NCBI RefSeq assembly: GCF_000161455.1
Contig: NZ_CM000745.1
Coordinates: 519,980 to 583,979 of the forward strand
DNA: 64,000 bases
Source: Bacillus pseudomycoides DSM 12442
Lineage (GTDB): Bacteria; Bacillota; Bacilli; Bacillales; Bacillaceae_G
Direction of reading: 5' to 3'
The notes below the pieces were generated by a model. That model searched no databases. It had not been told where the DNA came from and was given only the letters and a program-made list of their open reading frames with translations. Of this stretch, positions 42,610 to 52,051 are shown piece by piece. A program made the translations under genes and the position numbers. The stretch's first letter is position 1, and each line of letters begins with the position of its first letter.

Positions 42610-44037
42610 ATGGGGAAGGATTATCGTAAGATAGCAGAAGAAGTGCTGCAATATATTGGTGGGAAAGAAAATATTGAACAAGCAGCGCACTGTGTAACAA
42701 GACTACGCATCGCTTTGAAGGATGAAAGTAAAATAGATAGCGAAAAACTGCAATCGATTTCTTTAGTAAAAGGTGCGTTTCATAACGCTGGGGTATTTCA
42801 AATCGTTATTGGTCCAGGAGATGTAGATCGTGTATATGCTGAATTGATAATGCTTGCAGATATGAAAGAATCCACGGTAGCAGATGTAAAAGATTCAGGG
42901 AATCAAAAATTAAATCCGCTTCAAAAGTTTGTAAAAGTATTTTCTGACGTATTTATGCCAATTTTACCGGCGATTATAACAGCTGGTTTATTAATGGGAA
43001 TTAATAACTTATTAGGTGCAAAGGATTTATTTTTTGATGGCAAAAATTTATTAGAAGTATACCCAAGCTTAGGGGGACTGTGGGATTTAATTAATATGAT
43101 GGCCAATACGGCATTCGTATTCTTACCAGCACTTGTTGGCTGGTCAGCAACGAAACGTTTTGGCGGCAGTCCGATACTTGGTATCGTAATGGGACTTATG
43201 TTAGTACATCCTGATTTATTAAATGCATGGAATTATGGAAAAGCAGCTGCAGGGCTAGAGGGACAAAAAATTGAGTACTTCAATATTTTAGGATTGTTCC
43301 AAATTGAAAAAGTAGGTTATCAAGGACAAATTTTACCGATTTTAGTAGCGGCATTTGTCTTAAGTAAAGTTGAGATTTTCCTAAAAAAACGTGTGCCAAA
43401 TGCGATTCAATTATTAGTTGTTCCGATTACAACAATTGTTGTAACTGGTGTATTAGCGTTAGGAGTCATTGGCCCAGTTACACGTCATATCGGCGATTTA
43501 TTAACAGCTGGTTTAGTTGGTGTATATGAAACAGTTCCTACTTTGGGGGCAGTATTATTTGGCGCATTGTATGCACCGTTAGTCATTACAGGTATGCATC
43601 ATATGTTTATTGCGATTGATTTACAGTTAATTTCGCAAAATGGTGGTACATTTATTTGGCCAATGATTGCACTTTCTAACATTGCGCAAGGTAGTGCAGC
43701 GCTTGCAATGTTTTGGATTTCCAAAAATCAAAATGATAAAAGTATGGCGTCTACATCAGCGATTTCGGCGTACTTCGGTATTACGGAGCCAGCGATGTTT
43801 GGCGTAAACTTACGAAATAAATTTCCGTTTTATGCAGCTATTACGGGATCGGCAATTGCAGCAGTATTTATCACGTTAAATGGTGTATTAGCACCAGCGA
43901 TTGGAATTGGTGGGTTACCAGCATTTATTTCTATCATTCCGAAATCGATTCCAATGTTTGTTGTTGGGATGATAATCGCAGTAGTGGTACCATTTGTTTT
44001 AACATGGTTATTTGCAAAACGAGTAAAACAGAAGTAG
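42610..44037 (+). CDS. treB: PTS trehalose-specific EIIBC component
   Basis: 475 residues. The EIIB domain (1-85) has the phospho-cysteine C28 in AAHCVTRLRIALKD. The EIIC domain with about ten helices (110-470) has ITGMHHMFIAIDLQL and GITEPAMFGVNLR. No EIIA domain, so a glucose-type EIIA must be borrowed. It takes up trehalose as trehalose 6-phosphate. treA follows after 13 bp. Confidence 0.93.
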   Translation: MGKDYRKIAEEVLQYIGGKENIEQAAHCVTRLRIALKDESKIDSEKLQSISLVKGAFHNAGVFQIVIGPGDVDRVYAELIMLADMKESTVADVKDSGNQKLNPLQKFVKVFSDVFMPILPAIITAGLLMGINNLLGAKDLFFDGKNLLEVYPSLGGLWDLINMMANTAFVFLPALVGWSATKRFGGSPILGIVMGLMLVHPDLLNAWNYGKAAAGLEGQKIEYFNILGLFQIEKVGYQGQILPILVAAFVLSKVEIFLKKRVPNAIQLLVVPITTIVVTGVLALGVIGPVTRHIGDLLTAGLVGVYETVPTLGAVLFGALYAPLVITGMHHMFIAIDLQLISQNGGTFIWPMIALSNIAQGSAALAMFWISKNQNDKSMASTSAISAYFGITEPAMFGVNLRNKFPFYAAITGSAIAAVFITLNGVLAPAIGIGGLPAFISIIPKSIPMFVVGMIIAVVVPFVLTWLFAKRVKQK

Positions 44038-44050
44038 GAGGCAGTTTAGT

Positions 44051-45712
44051 ATGAAAGATTGGCATAAAAGCGTTGTCTATCAAATTTATCCGAAAAGCTT
44101 TAATAGTTACTACAACACAGAGACCGGTGACATAAAAGGGGTCACAGAGAAACTAGATTATTTAAAAGAACTCGGAGTGGATTACATTTGGTTAACACCG
44201 GTATACCAATCACCGCAAAATGATAATGGCTATGATGTAAGTGATTATTATTCTATTGATCCGTCTTATGGAACGATGGAGGAATTTGAAGAGCTACTAG
44301 CAGAAGCGAAAAAACGTGAGATTGATATTATGCTTGATATCGTTGTAAATCATAGCTCAACGGAGCATAAATGGTTCAAAGAAGCGAGTGAAGATAAAAA
44401 TAGCCCGTACCGTGATTTTTATATATGGCGTGATGAAAAGAATAATTGGCAATCTAAATTTGGCGGTTCGGCTTGGGAATATGATGAAGAGACAGGGCAA
44501 TATTATTTACATCTATTTGATAAAACACAAGCTGATTTAAATTGGGAAAATGAAAAACTTCGAGAAGAAGTATACGACATGATGCGTTTTTGGCTTGAAA
44601 AAGGTGTTAGAGGATTCAGGCTGGATGTCATTAACTTAATTTCAAAAGAACAGCATTTTTTAGATGATGAAGGAACATCGGCTACAAGCGACGGACGTAA
44701 ATATTATACAGATGGACCGCGTGTTCATGAATATTTACAAGAGATGAATCGTGAAGTGTTTGAAGGAAAAGATGTGATTACAGTCGGAGAGATGTCATCT
44801 ACGACAATTGAGAATTGTGTCAAGTATTCGAATCCAGAGCGGAAGGAATTAAGTATGACATTTAGCTTTCACCATTTAAAAGTAGATTATCCAAATGGTG
44901 ACAAGTGGACGAAAGCGGATTTTGATTTTTTGAAATTAAAAGAAATCATGTCGAAGTGGCAAACCGAGATGCAAGAGGGTGGCGGCTGGAATGCATTATT
45001 TTGGTGTAATCATGATCAACCACGTATTGTTTCTCGCTTTGGTGATGATAAACGGCACCGAAATGAATCTGCAAAAATGTTAGCAACAGCGATGCATATG
45101 TTACAGGGGACACCTTATATTTATCAAGGTGAAGAAATTGGGATGACGAATCCGGACTTTGATGATATTAGTAAGTATCGTGACGTAGAATCTTTAAATA
45201 TTTATAAGATGAAGAAGGCGCAAGGGATGTCAGGTGAAGAAATTATAGGTATCCTGAAACAAAAATCTCGTGATAATTCGCGCACGCCTATGCAGTGGAA
45301 TGGAGAAGTGAATGGTGGTTTTACAACAAGTACACCTTGGATTTCAGTTGCGGAGAATGCAAAAGAAATAAATGTGGAAAAAGCGCTACAGGATAAAGAG
45401 TCTGTGTTCTATCATTATAAAAAGCTAATTGAACTTAGAAAAACATATGACGTTCTTACAGAAGGTAAATATGCAGTTTTAGATATAGAGCATCCAAATA
45501 TTTGGGCGTATACACGCACATTAGATAATGAAGTATTGTTGGTTGTAAATAATTTTTATGGGGAAACAATCACATATTCCGTACCAGATGAGGTTCAGTT
45601 AACTGGAATGAAGCAAGAAGTATTATTATCAAATTATGAGGATTCTGGTGAAGATATTAGAAAGCTTATCCTTAGACCGTATGAATCCATTGTGTATAGA
45701 CTTACTAAATGA
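44051..45712 (+). CDS. treA: Alpha,alpha-phosphotrehalase (trehalose-6-phosphate hydrolase)
   Basis: 553 residues, GH13 family (EC 3.2.1.93). The start WHKSVVYQIYPKSFNSYYNTETGDIKG is typical. Nucleophile D192 in GFRLDVIN, acid/base E247 in TVGEMS and the third acid in NHDQPR. It splits trehalose 6-phosphate to glucose and glucose 6-phosphate in the cytoplasm. RBS AGGAGG before ATG 44051. It is in the operon with treB. Confidence 0.94.
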   Translation: MKDWHKSVVYQIYPKSFNSYYNTETGDIKGVTEKLDYLKELGVDYIWLTPVYQSPQNDNGYDVSDYYSIDPSYGTMEEFEELLAEAKKREIDIMLDIVVNHSSTEHKWFKEASEDKNSPYRDFYIWRDEKNNWQSKFGGSAWEYDEETGQYYLHLFDKTQADLNWENEKLREEVYDMMRFWLEKGVRGFRLDVINLISKEQHFLDDEGTSATSDGRKYYTDGPRVHEYLQEMNREVFEGKDVITVGEMSSTTIENCVKYSNPERKELSMTFSFHHLKVDYPNGDKWTKADFDFLKLKEIMSKWQTEMQEGGGWNALFWCNHDQPRIVSRFGDDKRHRNESAKMLATAMHMLQGTPYIYQGEEIGMTNPDFDDISKYRDVESLNIYKMKKAQGMSGEEIIGILKQKSRDNSRTPMQWNGEVNGGFTTSTPWISVAENAKEINVEKALQDKESVFYHYKKLIELRKTYDVLTEGKYAVLDIEHPNIWAYTRTLDNEVLLVVNNFYGETITYSVPDEVQLTGMKQEVLLSNYEDSGEDIRKLILRPYESIVYRLTK

Positions 45713-45715
45713 TTG

Positions 45716-45755
45716 AAAAAAGAGGTTGTATGTTTATAACATACAACCTCTTTTT
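45716..45755 (+). terminator. Terminator of treBA
   Basis: A perfect 18-bp stem with T5 and a 3-nt loop (AGAGGTTGTATGTT / AACATACAACCTCT core). Confidence 0.9.
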
Positions 45756-45757
45756 AA

Positions 45758-46100
45758 TTTAAAACACCACTATATATCTTTTGTACTATAAAGGTTACGT
45801 CCAATGGTATGTACAATTACATCATTTGATGAATAGTCAATTTATGGAAGTTGTTTTATACTAGTATTGTGTCTTGCCTTTTTAGGCCTAGTACACAGCC
45901 GGTGATTGGCTAGTGGAAGTTCTTCCATTTTACCAGTTCCGTTTTTTTTTTTGGATAATAGAGGAAATATATTTTCTACAAGAAAGAAGGGACTGTTTTG
46001 AAAGATGTAGATTCTATTTCTAGGTAGAGGCAGAGTTTTTTAATTATATTCATAGAAGTATTTTCCATATTTATGGTAAATTAAATATAGAGATACATAA
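45758..46100. other. Gap without a recognisable gene
   Basis: About 340 bp between treA and the kinase-like gene. One plus-strand stretch (45801-45863) reads VQWYVQLHHLMNSQFMEVVLY before a stop and could be an old coding piece, but no family is recognisable. A T13 run is at about 45939-45951. Small hairpins (AGCC..GGCT, GGAAG..CTTCC) have no clear role. The promoter of the next gene must lie near 46070-46095. Confidence 0.4.
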
Positions 46101-46113
46101 AGGAGGGCTACAT

Positions 46114-47085
46114 ATGGAAATAGCTGTAGAACGAGTTTTTACCAATAAAATTTTAGAAGAAGCTGCAAGAAGATTTAATGTTACAGTTGAAGAAAATCCG
46201 CTAGGTGATTTTGAAAATTATATTTTTCATGCAAAGGATGAAAGCGGAGTATCTTACGTATTAAGATTAACGCACTCTTCACATCGATCTGAAAAGCAAG
46301 TAGAAGCAGAATTAGATTTTTTACGGTATCTTGCAGAGAACGGAGCTAAGGTTGCAGCGCCATATTATTCAAAATCTAAAAAACTTGTAGAAGTAATACA
46401 AGCAGTAGATGGAACATTTTTTTATGTTTCTCTTTTTACCTATGCAACGGGTGAAAGAGTAAAGGGCGAAACATCTATTTATTGGGGCGATCCCCTTTTT
46501 GAAGCATGGGGAAAAGCAATTGGTCAACTTCATCGTCTTACAATTGATTATCCAAAAACGAAATATCGAGATACGTGGGAAGTAGAAGAAAAAGCAATTA
46601 TTGATGAGTTAGATGACGAAAAGGTGAAAAATATAGCTTATATATTAATGGAAGAGATAAAGGCCCTTCCAATGGAAAAAAGAACGTTTGGTCTTATGCA
46701 TGGTGATATTCATCAAGGGAATTTTCATTATGATGGGAAAGAGCTAACGATTTTTGATTTTGATGACGCGACTTATAATTACTTTATTCATGATTTGGCG
46801 ATGGTTATCTATTATTCCGTTCTTTCAACCGCATGGACTGAACAAGAGAAAACATTGTTTGTACGTAAACAACTGCAAGTATTACGAAAAGGATACGAGT
46901 TAGAACATCAATTAGAGGAAAGTTGGTATGAATCGCTACCACTATTTTTACGACTTCGTGATATTGGTTTGTATGGTACGATTCAGAAAAAATTCAAAGG
47001 AAAAGAAATGCCAGTACATTTTCAAAAACTAGCAGATGCTATTTATGTAAGAATTATAAAGCAGGAAGCAATTGTGAATATATAA
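46114..47085 (+). CDS. APH-family (aminoglycoside phosphotransferase-like) kinase
   Basis: 323 residues with the kinase-like fold. The catalytic loop is LMHGDIHQGNFHYDG (base D, metal N) and the DFG-like motif is IFDFDDATYNYFIHDLA. It also resembles small choline/homoserine kinase-like proteins of bacilli. The substrate is unknown. It should not be read as a resistance gene. RBS AAAGGAGGGC precedes ATG 46114. It is a single gene. Confidence 0.82.
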   Translation: MEIAVERVFTNKILEEAARRFNVTVEENPLGDFENYIFHAKDESGVSYVLRLTHSSHRSEKQVEAELDFLRYLAENGAKVAAPYYSKSKKLVEVIQAVDGTFFYVSLFTYATGERVKGETSIYWGDPLFEAWGKAIGQLHRLTIDYPKTKYRDTWEVEEKAIIDELDDEKVKNIAYILMEEIKALPMEKRTFGLMHGDIHQGNFHYDGKELTIFDFDDATYNYFIHDLAMVIYYSVLSTAWTEQEKTLFVRKQLQVLRKGYELEHQLEESWYESLPLFLRLRDIGLYGTIQKKFKGKEMPVHFQKLADAIYVRIIKQEAIVNI

Positions 47086-47099
47086 TACACATGCAACGT

Positions 47100-47137
47100 A
47101 ACAAAGTATATAGATCGAATATATACTTTGTTTTTTT
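47100..47137 (+). terminator. Terminator of the kinase-like gene
   Basis: Stem AACAAAGTATAT / ATATACTTTGTT with a T-run to 47137. Confidence 0.83.
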
Positions 47138-47249
47138 ATACAAAAATATGTTTGTTTTATCAAAATAATATTGTCATAGACTTTAGATACCTTTATAATT
47201 TTTATATATTCTGAATATTCTTTATAAAATGAAAAGGAGGGGGAATAGA

Positions 47250-48710
47250 TTGGAAGCTTTCGTTACCTGGCTAAATAATATTGTATGGAGTCCCGCACTT
47301 GTTTATTTATGTTTAGGAGTAGGTTTATATTTTTCAATTCGAACGAGATTTTTACAAGTTAGGCATGCAGGTGAAATGGTGAGACTTACATTTCAAGGAG
47401 AAAAATCAGAAGCAGGTGTTTCTTCTTTCCAAGCGTTAGCACTTTCTTTATCTGGGCGCGTTGGAACAGGGAATATTGCTGGTGTAGCAACAGCGGTTGC
47501 ATTTGGTGGTCCGGGAGCTGTCTTTTGGATGTGGGCTGTAGCATTTTTAGGGGCAGGATCTGCTTATGTGGAATCGACACTTGCTCAAATATACAAGACG
47601 AAGCATCAAGGTCAATTCCGCGGTGGCCCGGCTTACTATATTGAAAAGGGATTAGGGGTTAAGTGGTATGCACTCGTGTTTGTCGCTGCAACCATTCTTG
47701 CAACAGGAATGTTACTCCCAGGTGTGCAAGCGAATAGTATTGCCTTGAGTTTGGAAACAGCTTTTGGTATTAATACATCTGTATCAGGAGCAGTATTAGT
47801 TGTTGTATTAGCACTTATTATTTTTGGTGGGGTTAAGCGTATTGTTAACGTAGCACAGGTTGTTGTGCCATTTATGGCGGTTGGATATATACTTGTTGCT
47901 TGCGTAATTGTGTTTATGAATATTGAAAAGTTGCCTGAAGCATTTATGTTAATTATAAAAAGTGCATTTGCATTAGAAGCTGCTTTTGGAGGGATTATCG
48001 GTTTAGCAATTTCTTGGGGAGTAAAACGTGGTATTTATTCGAATGAAGCAGGTCAAGGAACTGGGCCACATGCTGCTGCTGCTGCTGAAGTATCTCATCC
48101 AGCAAAGCAAGGCCTTGTGCAAGCATTTTCCGTTTACATTGATACATTATTTGTTTGTTCAGCAACAGCATTTATGATGATTATTACAGGCATGTATAAC
48201 GTATTTGATGCAAGCGGAAAAAATTTCATTGTAAATAAATTGAATGGTGCAGAACCAGGACCAGGGTACACACAGGCAGCAGTTGAATCTGTATTCCCTG
48301 GATTTGGAAACGGTTTCGTTGCAATTTCCCTATTATTCTTTGCTTTTACAACAATTATGGCGTATTACTACATTGCAGAAACGAATATTACTTATTTAAA
48401 TCGTGATAAAGATCGTCCATGGATGTCACTTGTTTTAAAAATTGTTTTCCTAGGCGTTGTATTTTACGGCTGTGTCAAAACAGCAGCAACTGCTTGGGCT
48501 CTTGGTGATATCGGTGTAGGGATTATGGCATGGGTCAATATCATTGCAATCTTACTTTTACAAAAACCGGCACTGCTAGCACTGAAAGACTATGAAAAGC
48601 AGAAAAAAGAAGGAAAAGATCCTGTATTTGATCCAAAGGAGCTAGGAATCAAAAATGCTGATTTTTGGGAGCATGAATACGGAAAAGATAAGAAAGAAGA
48701 AGTGTCATAA
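47250..48710 (+). CDS. alsT: Sodium:alanine symporter (AGCS family)
   Basis: 486 residues, about 11 helices. The AGCS signatures are ALSLSGRVGTGNIAGVATAVAFGGPGAVFWMW and GLAISWGVKRGIYSNEAGQGTGPHAAAAAEVSHP. It takes up alanine, glycine or glutamine with Na+. An ATG at 47229 is in frame but lies before the RBS AAGGAGGGGG (47234-47243). TTG 47250, 6 nt after the RBS, is the better start. Confidence 0.9.
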   Translation: MEAFVTWLNNIVWSPALVYLCLGVGLYFSIRTRFLQVRHAGEMVRLTFQGEKSEAGVSSFQALALSLSGRVGTGNIAGVATAVAFGGPGAVFWMWAVAFLGAGSAYVESTLAQIYKTKHQGQFRGGPAYYIEKGLGVKWYALVFVAATILATGMLLPGVQANSIALSLETAFGINTSVSGAVLVVVLALIIFGGVKRIVNVAQVVVPFMAVGYILVACVIVFMNIEKLPEAFMLIIKSAFALEAAFGGIIGLAISWGVKRGIYSNEAGQGTGPHAAAAAEVSHPAKQGLVQAFSVYIDTLFVCSATAFMMIITGMYNVFDASGKNFIVNKLNGAEPGPGYTQAAVESVFPGFGNGFVAISLLFFAFTTIMAYYYIAETNITYLNRDKDRPWMSLVLKIVFLGVVFYGCVKTAATAWALGDIGVGIMAWVNIIAILLLQKPALLALKDYEKQKKEGKDPVFDPKELGIKNADFWEHEYGKDKKEEVS

Positions 48711-48723
48711 TAAGGTACCTGTA

Positions 48724-48760
48724 GAACAATAACGGGCAGTATATCTGCTCGTTATTGTTC
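48724..48760. repeat. Long hairpin after alsT without a T-run
   Basis: A 16-bp stem GAACAATAACGGGCAG / CTGCTCGTTATTGTTC with a TATAT loop and one G-U pair. No T-run follows on either strand, so it is not a standard terminator. The core ACGGGCAGTA matches the start of the bcr-like repeats. It may be an mRNA 3' stabiliser or a repeat fragment. Confidence 0.5.
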
Positions 48761-48879
48761 AAATAATGGGAATTTATGTCTGCATGGCCGAATAAAATTT
48801 GAAGCAGAGAAATTTCACTTTATAAATAATCGCCCCAATTTAAAATACGATAGAAATAGAGAAGAAAGGGGGAAGCGAA

Positions 48880-49608
48880 TTGATTGCCTTTCGTAATGTA
48901 AATAAGTTTTATGGTAGCTTTCAAGTCTTAAAAAATATTAATTTACAAGTTCAAAAAGGTGAAGTAGTTGTAATTGTTGGACCATCAGGGTCTGGAAAAA
49001 GTACATTGCTTCGCTGCATTAACCAATTGGAAACAATTACAGAAGGAGAATTAGTCGTACAAGATGTGGAAGTACATAATCCGAAAACAGATATGAATCA
49101 ATTACGCCGAAATATTGGAATGGTATTTCAGCATTTTTATTTATATCCACACAAAACAGTGCTCCAAAATATTACACTTGCACCGATAAAAGTAAATAAT
49201 ATCTCAAAAGAAGAAGCGGAAAAAACAGCAATGTATTATTTGCAAAAAGTAGGGATTCCAGAGAAAGCGAATGTGTATCCGCAGCAACTATCAGGGGGAC
49301 AACAGCAACGGGTAGCAATCGCAAGGGGATTAGCAATGAAGCCAGAAATTATGTTATTCGATGAGCCAACTTCTGCACTGGATCCAGAAATGATTGGTGA
49401 AGTGCTCGATGTTATGAAAACCTTAGCAAAGGAAGGGATGACGATGGTTGTCGTGACCCATGAAATGGGATTTGCACGTGAAGTAGCAGATCGTATTATA
49501 TTCATGGATGAAGGACAAATCATTGAAGATACAAAGCCAGTGAACTTCTTTGCAAACCCAGAGCAAGAAAGAGCACGATTATTTTTAAGTCGAGTGTTAA
49601 ACCATTAG
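48880..49608 (+). CDS. glnQ: Polar amino acid (glutamine-type) ABC transporter ATPase
   Basis: 242 residues. Walker A GPSGSGKST, ABC signature LSGGQQQRVAIARGLA, Walker B IMLFDEPTSALDPE and the switch His in VVTHEMGFA. PAAT class ATPase. The start is TTG 48880 with RBS AAAGGGGGA just before. First of four genes (ATPase, binding protein, two permeases) with spacings of 12, 65 and 0 bp. It probably imports glutamine or a related amino acid. Confidence 0.9.
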   Translation: MIAFRNVNKFYGSFQVLKNINLQVQKGEVVVIVGPSGSGKSTLLRCINQLETITEGELVVQDVEVHNPKTDMNQLRRNIGMVFQHFYLYPHKTVLQNITLAPIKVNNISKEEAEKTAMYYLQKVGIPEKANVYPQQLSGGQQQRVAIARGLAMKPEIMLFDEPTSALDPEMIGEVLDVMKTLAKEGMTMVVVTHEMGFAREVADRIIFMDEGQIIEDTKPVNFFANPEQERARLFLSRVLNH

Positions 49609-49620
49609 AGGAGGGGTTTT

Positions 49621-50451
49621 ATGTTTAAGATGAAGAAACTGTTCGTTTTAATTGTATTTTCATGTTTATTTACTCTGATCGTAGCAGGTTGCGGGAAGGA
49701 AACGTCCAAAGAAGTTTCTAAAGAAACTTCGGGCGGAAAAGTGGTAGATCAAATTAAAAAGCGTGGGAAATTAGTAGTCGGAGTTAAGAATGATACAAAC
49801 TTATTTGGATTGAAAGACCCTGCAACAGGGAAGGTAGAAGGGTTTGATGTTGATATAGCCAAAGCGCTTGCGAAAAAAATTCTAGGAGACGAGAGTAAAG
49901 TAGAATTCAAAGAAGTGACGTCTAAAACACGTATTCCAATGTTGAAAAACGGCGATATTGATACGATTATCGCAACGATGACAATTACAGAAGAGCGTAA
50001 AAAAGAAGTTGATTTTTCAGATGTATATTTTAAAGCAGGACAGTCGTTACTTGTGAAAAAAGGGAGCAAAATCAAGAGTATTGATGATGTGAAAAGCGGT
50101 GTGACAGTATTGGCGGTAAAAGGATCAACTTCTACCCAAAATATTCGTGAAAAATCACCAGAAGCAAAGGTGCTAGAATTTGAAAATTATAGTGAAGCAT
50201 TTACAGCATTAAAAGCAGGGAAAGGTGATGTCCTTACAACAGATAATGCGATTTTATACGGTATGGCAAAACAAGATGCAAATTATCAAGTTGTTGGAAA
50301 AATTTTCACGGATGAACCGTATGGAATTGCTGTTCAAAAAGGAGCAACAGATTTAACAAAGGTAATTAATGATTTGTTAAAAGAGATGAAAGCAAATGGA
50401 GAATACGATAAATTATATGAAAAATGGATTGGTGAAAAGCCAGAGAAGTAA
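49621..50451 (+). CDS. glnH: Glutamine-type amino acid binding lipoprotein
   Basis: 276 residues. Lipoprotein signal with IVAGC (C24), then the SBP_bac_3 fold: RGKLVVGVKNDTNLFG, GFDVDIAKALAKKIL, MTITEERKKEVDFSDVYF (Arg for the amino acid carboxylate) and GKGDVLTTDNAILYG. It binds the substrate outside the membrane. The strong 11-bp hairpin right after it may protect its message. Confidence 0.88.
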   Translation: MFKMKKLFVLIVFSCLFTLIVAGCGKETSKEVSKETSGGKVVDQIKKRGKLVVGVKNDTNLFGLKDPATGKVEGFDVDIAKALAKKILGDESKVEFKEVTSKTRIPMLKNGDIDTIIATMTITEERKKEVDFSDVYFKAGQSLLVKKGSKIKSIDDVKSGVTVLAVKGSTSTQNIREKSPEAKVLEFENYSEAFTALKAGKGDVLTTDNAILYGMAKQDANYQVVGKIFTDEPYGIAVQKGATDLTKVINDLLKEMKANGEYDKLYEKWIGEKPEK

Positions 50452-50465
50452 AGTATAGAAAGAGT

Positions 50466-50492
50466 AAGAGGATGAGAGATACTCATCCTCTT
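50466..50492 (+). other. Intercistronic hairpin between binding protein and permease
   Basis: A perfect 11-bp stem AAGAGGATGAG / CTCATCCTCTT with a 5-nt loop, followed by GTAAAG and not a T-run. The ATG inside it (50472) opens the permease frame but has no RBS. It looks like a message stabiliser or partial terminator that lets the binding protein be made in excess. Confidence 0.55.
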
Positions 50493-50516
50493 CTTGTAAA
50501 GAAAGAGGGGGAGCAT

Positions 50517-51173
50517 TTGCCTGATTTTTCTATTCTTACAAACAATTTTGATTTGTATTTAGAAGGATTTAAATATACAGTGATGTCCAGCATTGTTGCA
50601 CTGATTGGGAGTTTCATTCTTGGTACGATTATGGCAGTGATGCGAATTGCACCCATTCGAGTTTTGAATTGGTTTGGCGCAGCTTATGTAGAATTCATTC
50701 GAAATATTCCACTTGTTTTAATTGCGTTTGTATTTTATTTTGCTTTTCCGGTAATGGGTGTTACATTAAATGGTTTTATTGCTGGTACGGCTGCACTTAC
50801 AATCTATACAGCCGCATTTATTGCAGAAGCAATTCGAGCTGGAATCTTGTCAGTTCCGAAAGGACAGATGGAAGCAGCACGTTCTTCTGGCTTAACGTAC
50901 GTGCAAGCGATGTATTATATCGTTTTACCACAAGCTATTAAAATAGTAATTCCGCCATTAGGTAATCAATTTCTCAATTTAGTAAAGAACTCATCTATCC
51001 TTGGCATTATTGCTGGAGCAGATTTGATGTATCAAGGAGATTTAATTTCAACAAGAACATTTGTTACATTTGATGTGTATATATTTGTTGGTATGTTTTA
51101 TTTATTATTGACTGTACCGCTTAGTATGCTTGTGCGTTATTTTGAGAAACGCTTAGCGAAAGGAGCGGTGTAA
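50517..51173 (+). CDS. glnM: Amino acid ABC transporter permease (first)
   Basis: 218 residues, HisMQ/GlnP family with about five helices. The EAA loop is GQMEAARSSGLTYVQAMYYIVLPQAIKIVIPPL. The start is TTG 50517 with RBS AAAGAGGGGGAG; the in-frame ATG 50472 lies in the upstream hairpin. Its last codon is followed at once by the next permease. Confidence 0.85.
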   Translation: MPDFSILTNNFDLYLEGFKYTVMSSIVALIGSFILGTIMAVMRIAPIRVLNWFGAAYVEFIRNIPLVLIAFVFYFAFPVMGVTLNGFIAGTAALTIYTAAFIAEAIRAGILSVPKGQMEAARSSGLTYVQAMYYIVLPQAIKIVIPPLGNQFLNLVKNSSILGIIAGADLMYQGDLISTRTFVTFDVYIFVGMFYLLLTVPLSMLVRYFEKRLAKGAV

Positions 51174-51818
51174 ATGGATTTTCGAGGTGCTTATACAGGC
51201 GATCATGTTTTATTTTTATTAAAAGGGCTACTTGTTACATTAGAAATAGCTGTTGTAGCGATTTTACTTAGTTTTATTATTGGTAGTATAGTGGGAACCT
51301 TACGATATGCAAAAATACCAGTCGTATCACAGTTACTAGCTTTTATCGTTGAAATTATTCGAAATTTACCACTGCTTTTAATCATCTTCTTTACATATTT
51401 TGCACTCCCAGAAGCTGGGCTGAAATTAGAGATTACAACGGCAGCAATTGTTGCTTTAACGATATTTGAAGCAGCGATGATATCAGAAATTGTTCGCAGT
51501 GGTTTATTATCGATTGAAAAAGGACAAATTGAAGCAGCGCGCGCGTCTGGATTATCATATACCCAAACACTTTGGCATATTATTTTACCGCAAGCATTGA
51601 GACGAATGGTACCACCGCTCGTCAGTCAATTTATCTCGTTATTAAAAGATACGTCACTAGCGGTTGTTATCTCCTTGCCAGAACTCATGCATAATGCCCA
51701 AATTATTAATGGACAAAACGTAAACTATATGATTCCTACATTACTACTTGTTGCTTGTATGTATTTTGTTGTCAACTACAGTTTATCACTTGTGTCTAGG
51801 AAATTAGAAAGCCGTTAA
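51174..51818 (+). CDS. glnP: Amino acid ABC transporter permease (second)
   Basis: 214 residues, same family. EAA loop GQIEAARASGLSYTQTLWHIILPQALRRMVPPL. The ATG directly follows the stop of the first permease (0 bp), and GGAGCGG upstream serves as RBS. Together they form the heterodimeric channel. The gene ends in a terminator. Confidence 0.86.
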   Translation: MDFRGAYTGDHVLFLLKGLLVTLEIAVVAILLSFIIGSIVGTLRYAKIPVVSQLLAFIVEIIRNLPLLLIIFFTYFALPEAGLKLEITTAAIVALTIFEAAMISEIVRSGLLSIEKGQIEAARASGLSYTQTLWHIILPQALRRMVPPLVSQFISLLKDTSLAVVISLPELMHNAQIINGQNVNYMIPTLLLVACMYFVVNYSLSLVSRKLESR

Positions 51819-51852
51819 CTCTTACATGAAATGAGATGTGAGAGTTTTTTTA
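51817..51852 (+). terminator. Terminator of the amino acid ABC operon
   Basis: Stem AACTCTTACA / TGTGAGAGTT (one G-U) with T7. Confidence 0.85.
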
Positions 51853-51973
51853 TGTTTTTTACATAGTTTAAAAGTTGGGGTTTGGAAGATATTTGGTTTT
51901 TTAATAGTGTAATTGTAAGATAGATGAAAAAACATTATATTTTATCAGAAAAGTTTTAATTTTATATAGAAAT

Positions 51974-52012
51974 TGTAACCGCTTTCGTGTATATTTTTAT
52001 TATCAGAAAATT
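51974..52012 (+). promoter_or_regulatory. cre-like and CodY-like sites upstream of the amino acid permease
   Basis: TGTAACCGCTTTCG (51974-51987) fits 13 of 14 positions of cre. TATTATCAGAAAATT (51998-52012) fits 12 of 15 positions of the CodY box in reverse, and a weaker copy is at about 51940-51955. Control by carbon and branched-chain amino acid status is inferred. Confidence 0.45.
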
Positions 52013-52051
52013 TTAAAAAGAGATAGAGGGTACTTGTAGGGGAGGATTACG

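Noticed and set aside
45801..45863. Short coding-like stretch after treA
   Set aside because: Only about 21 codons without a start or RBS. It was left as part of the described gap.
46114..47085. Aminoglycoside resistance gene
   Set aside because: The APH fold is shared with many housekeeping kinases, and the sequence has no specific match to known aminoglycoside enzymes that I can see.
48724..48760. Intrinsic terminator of alsT
   Set aside because: The stem is strong but no T-run follows on either strand.
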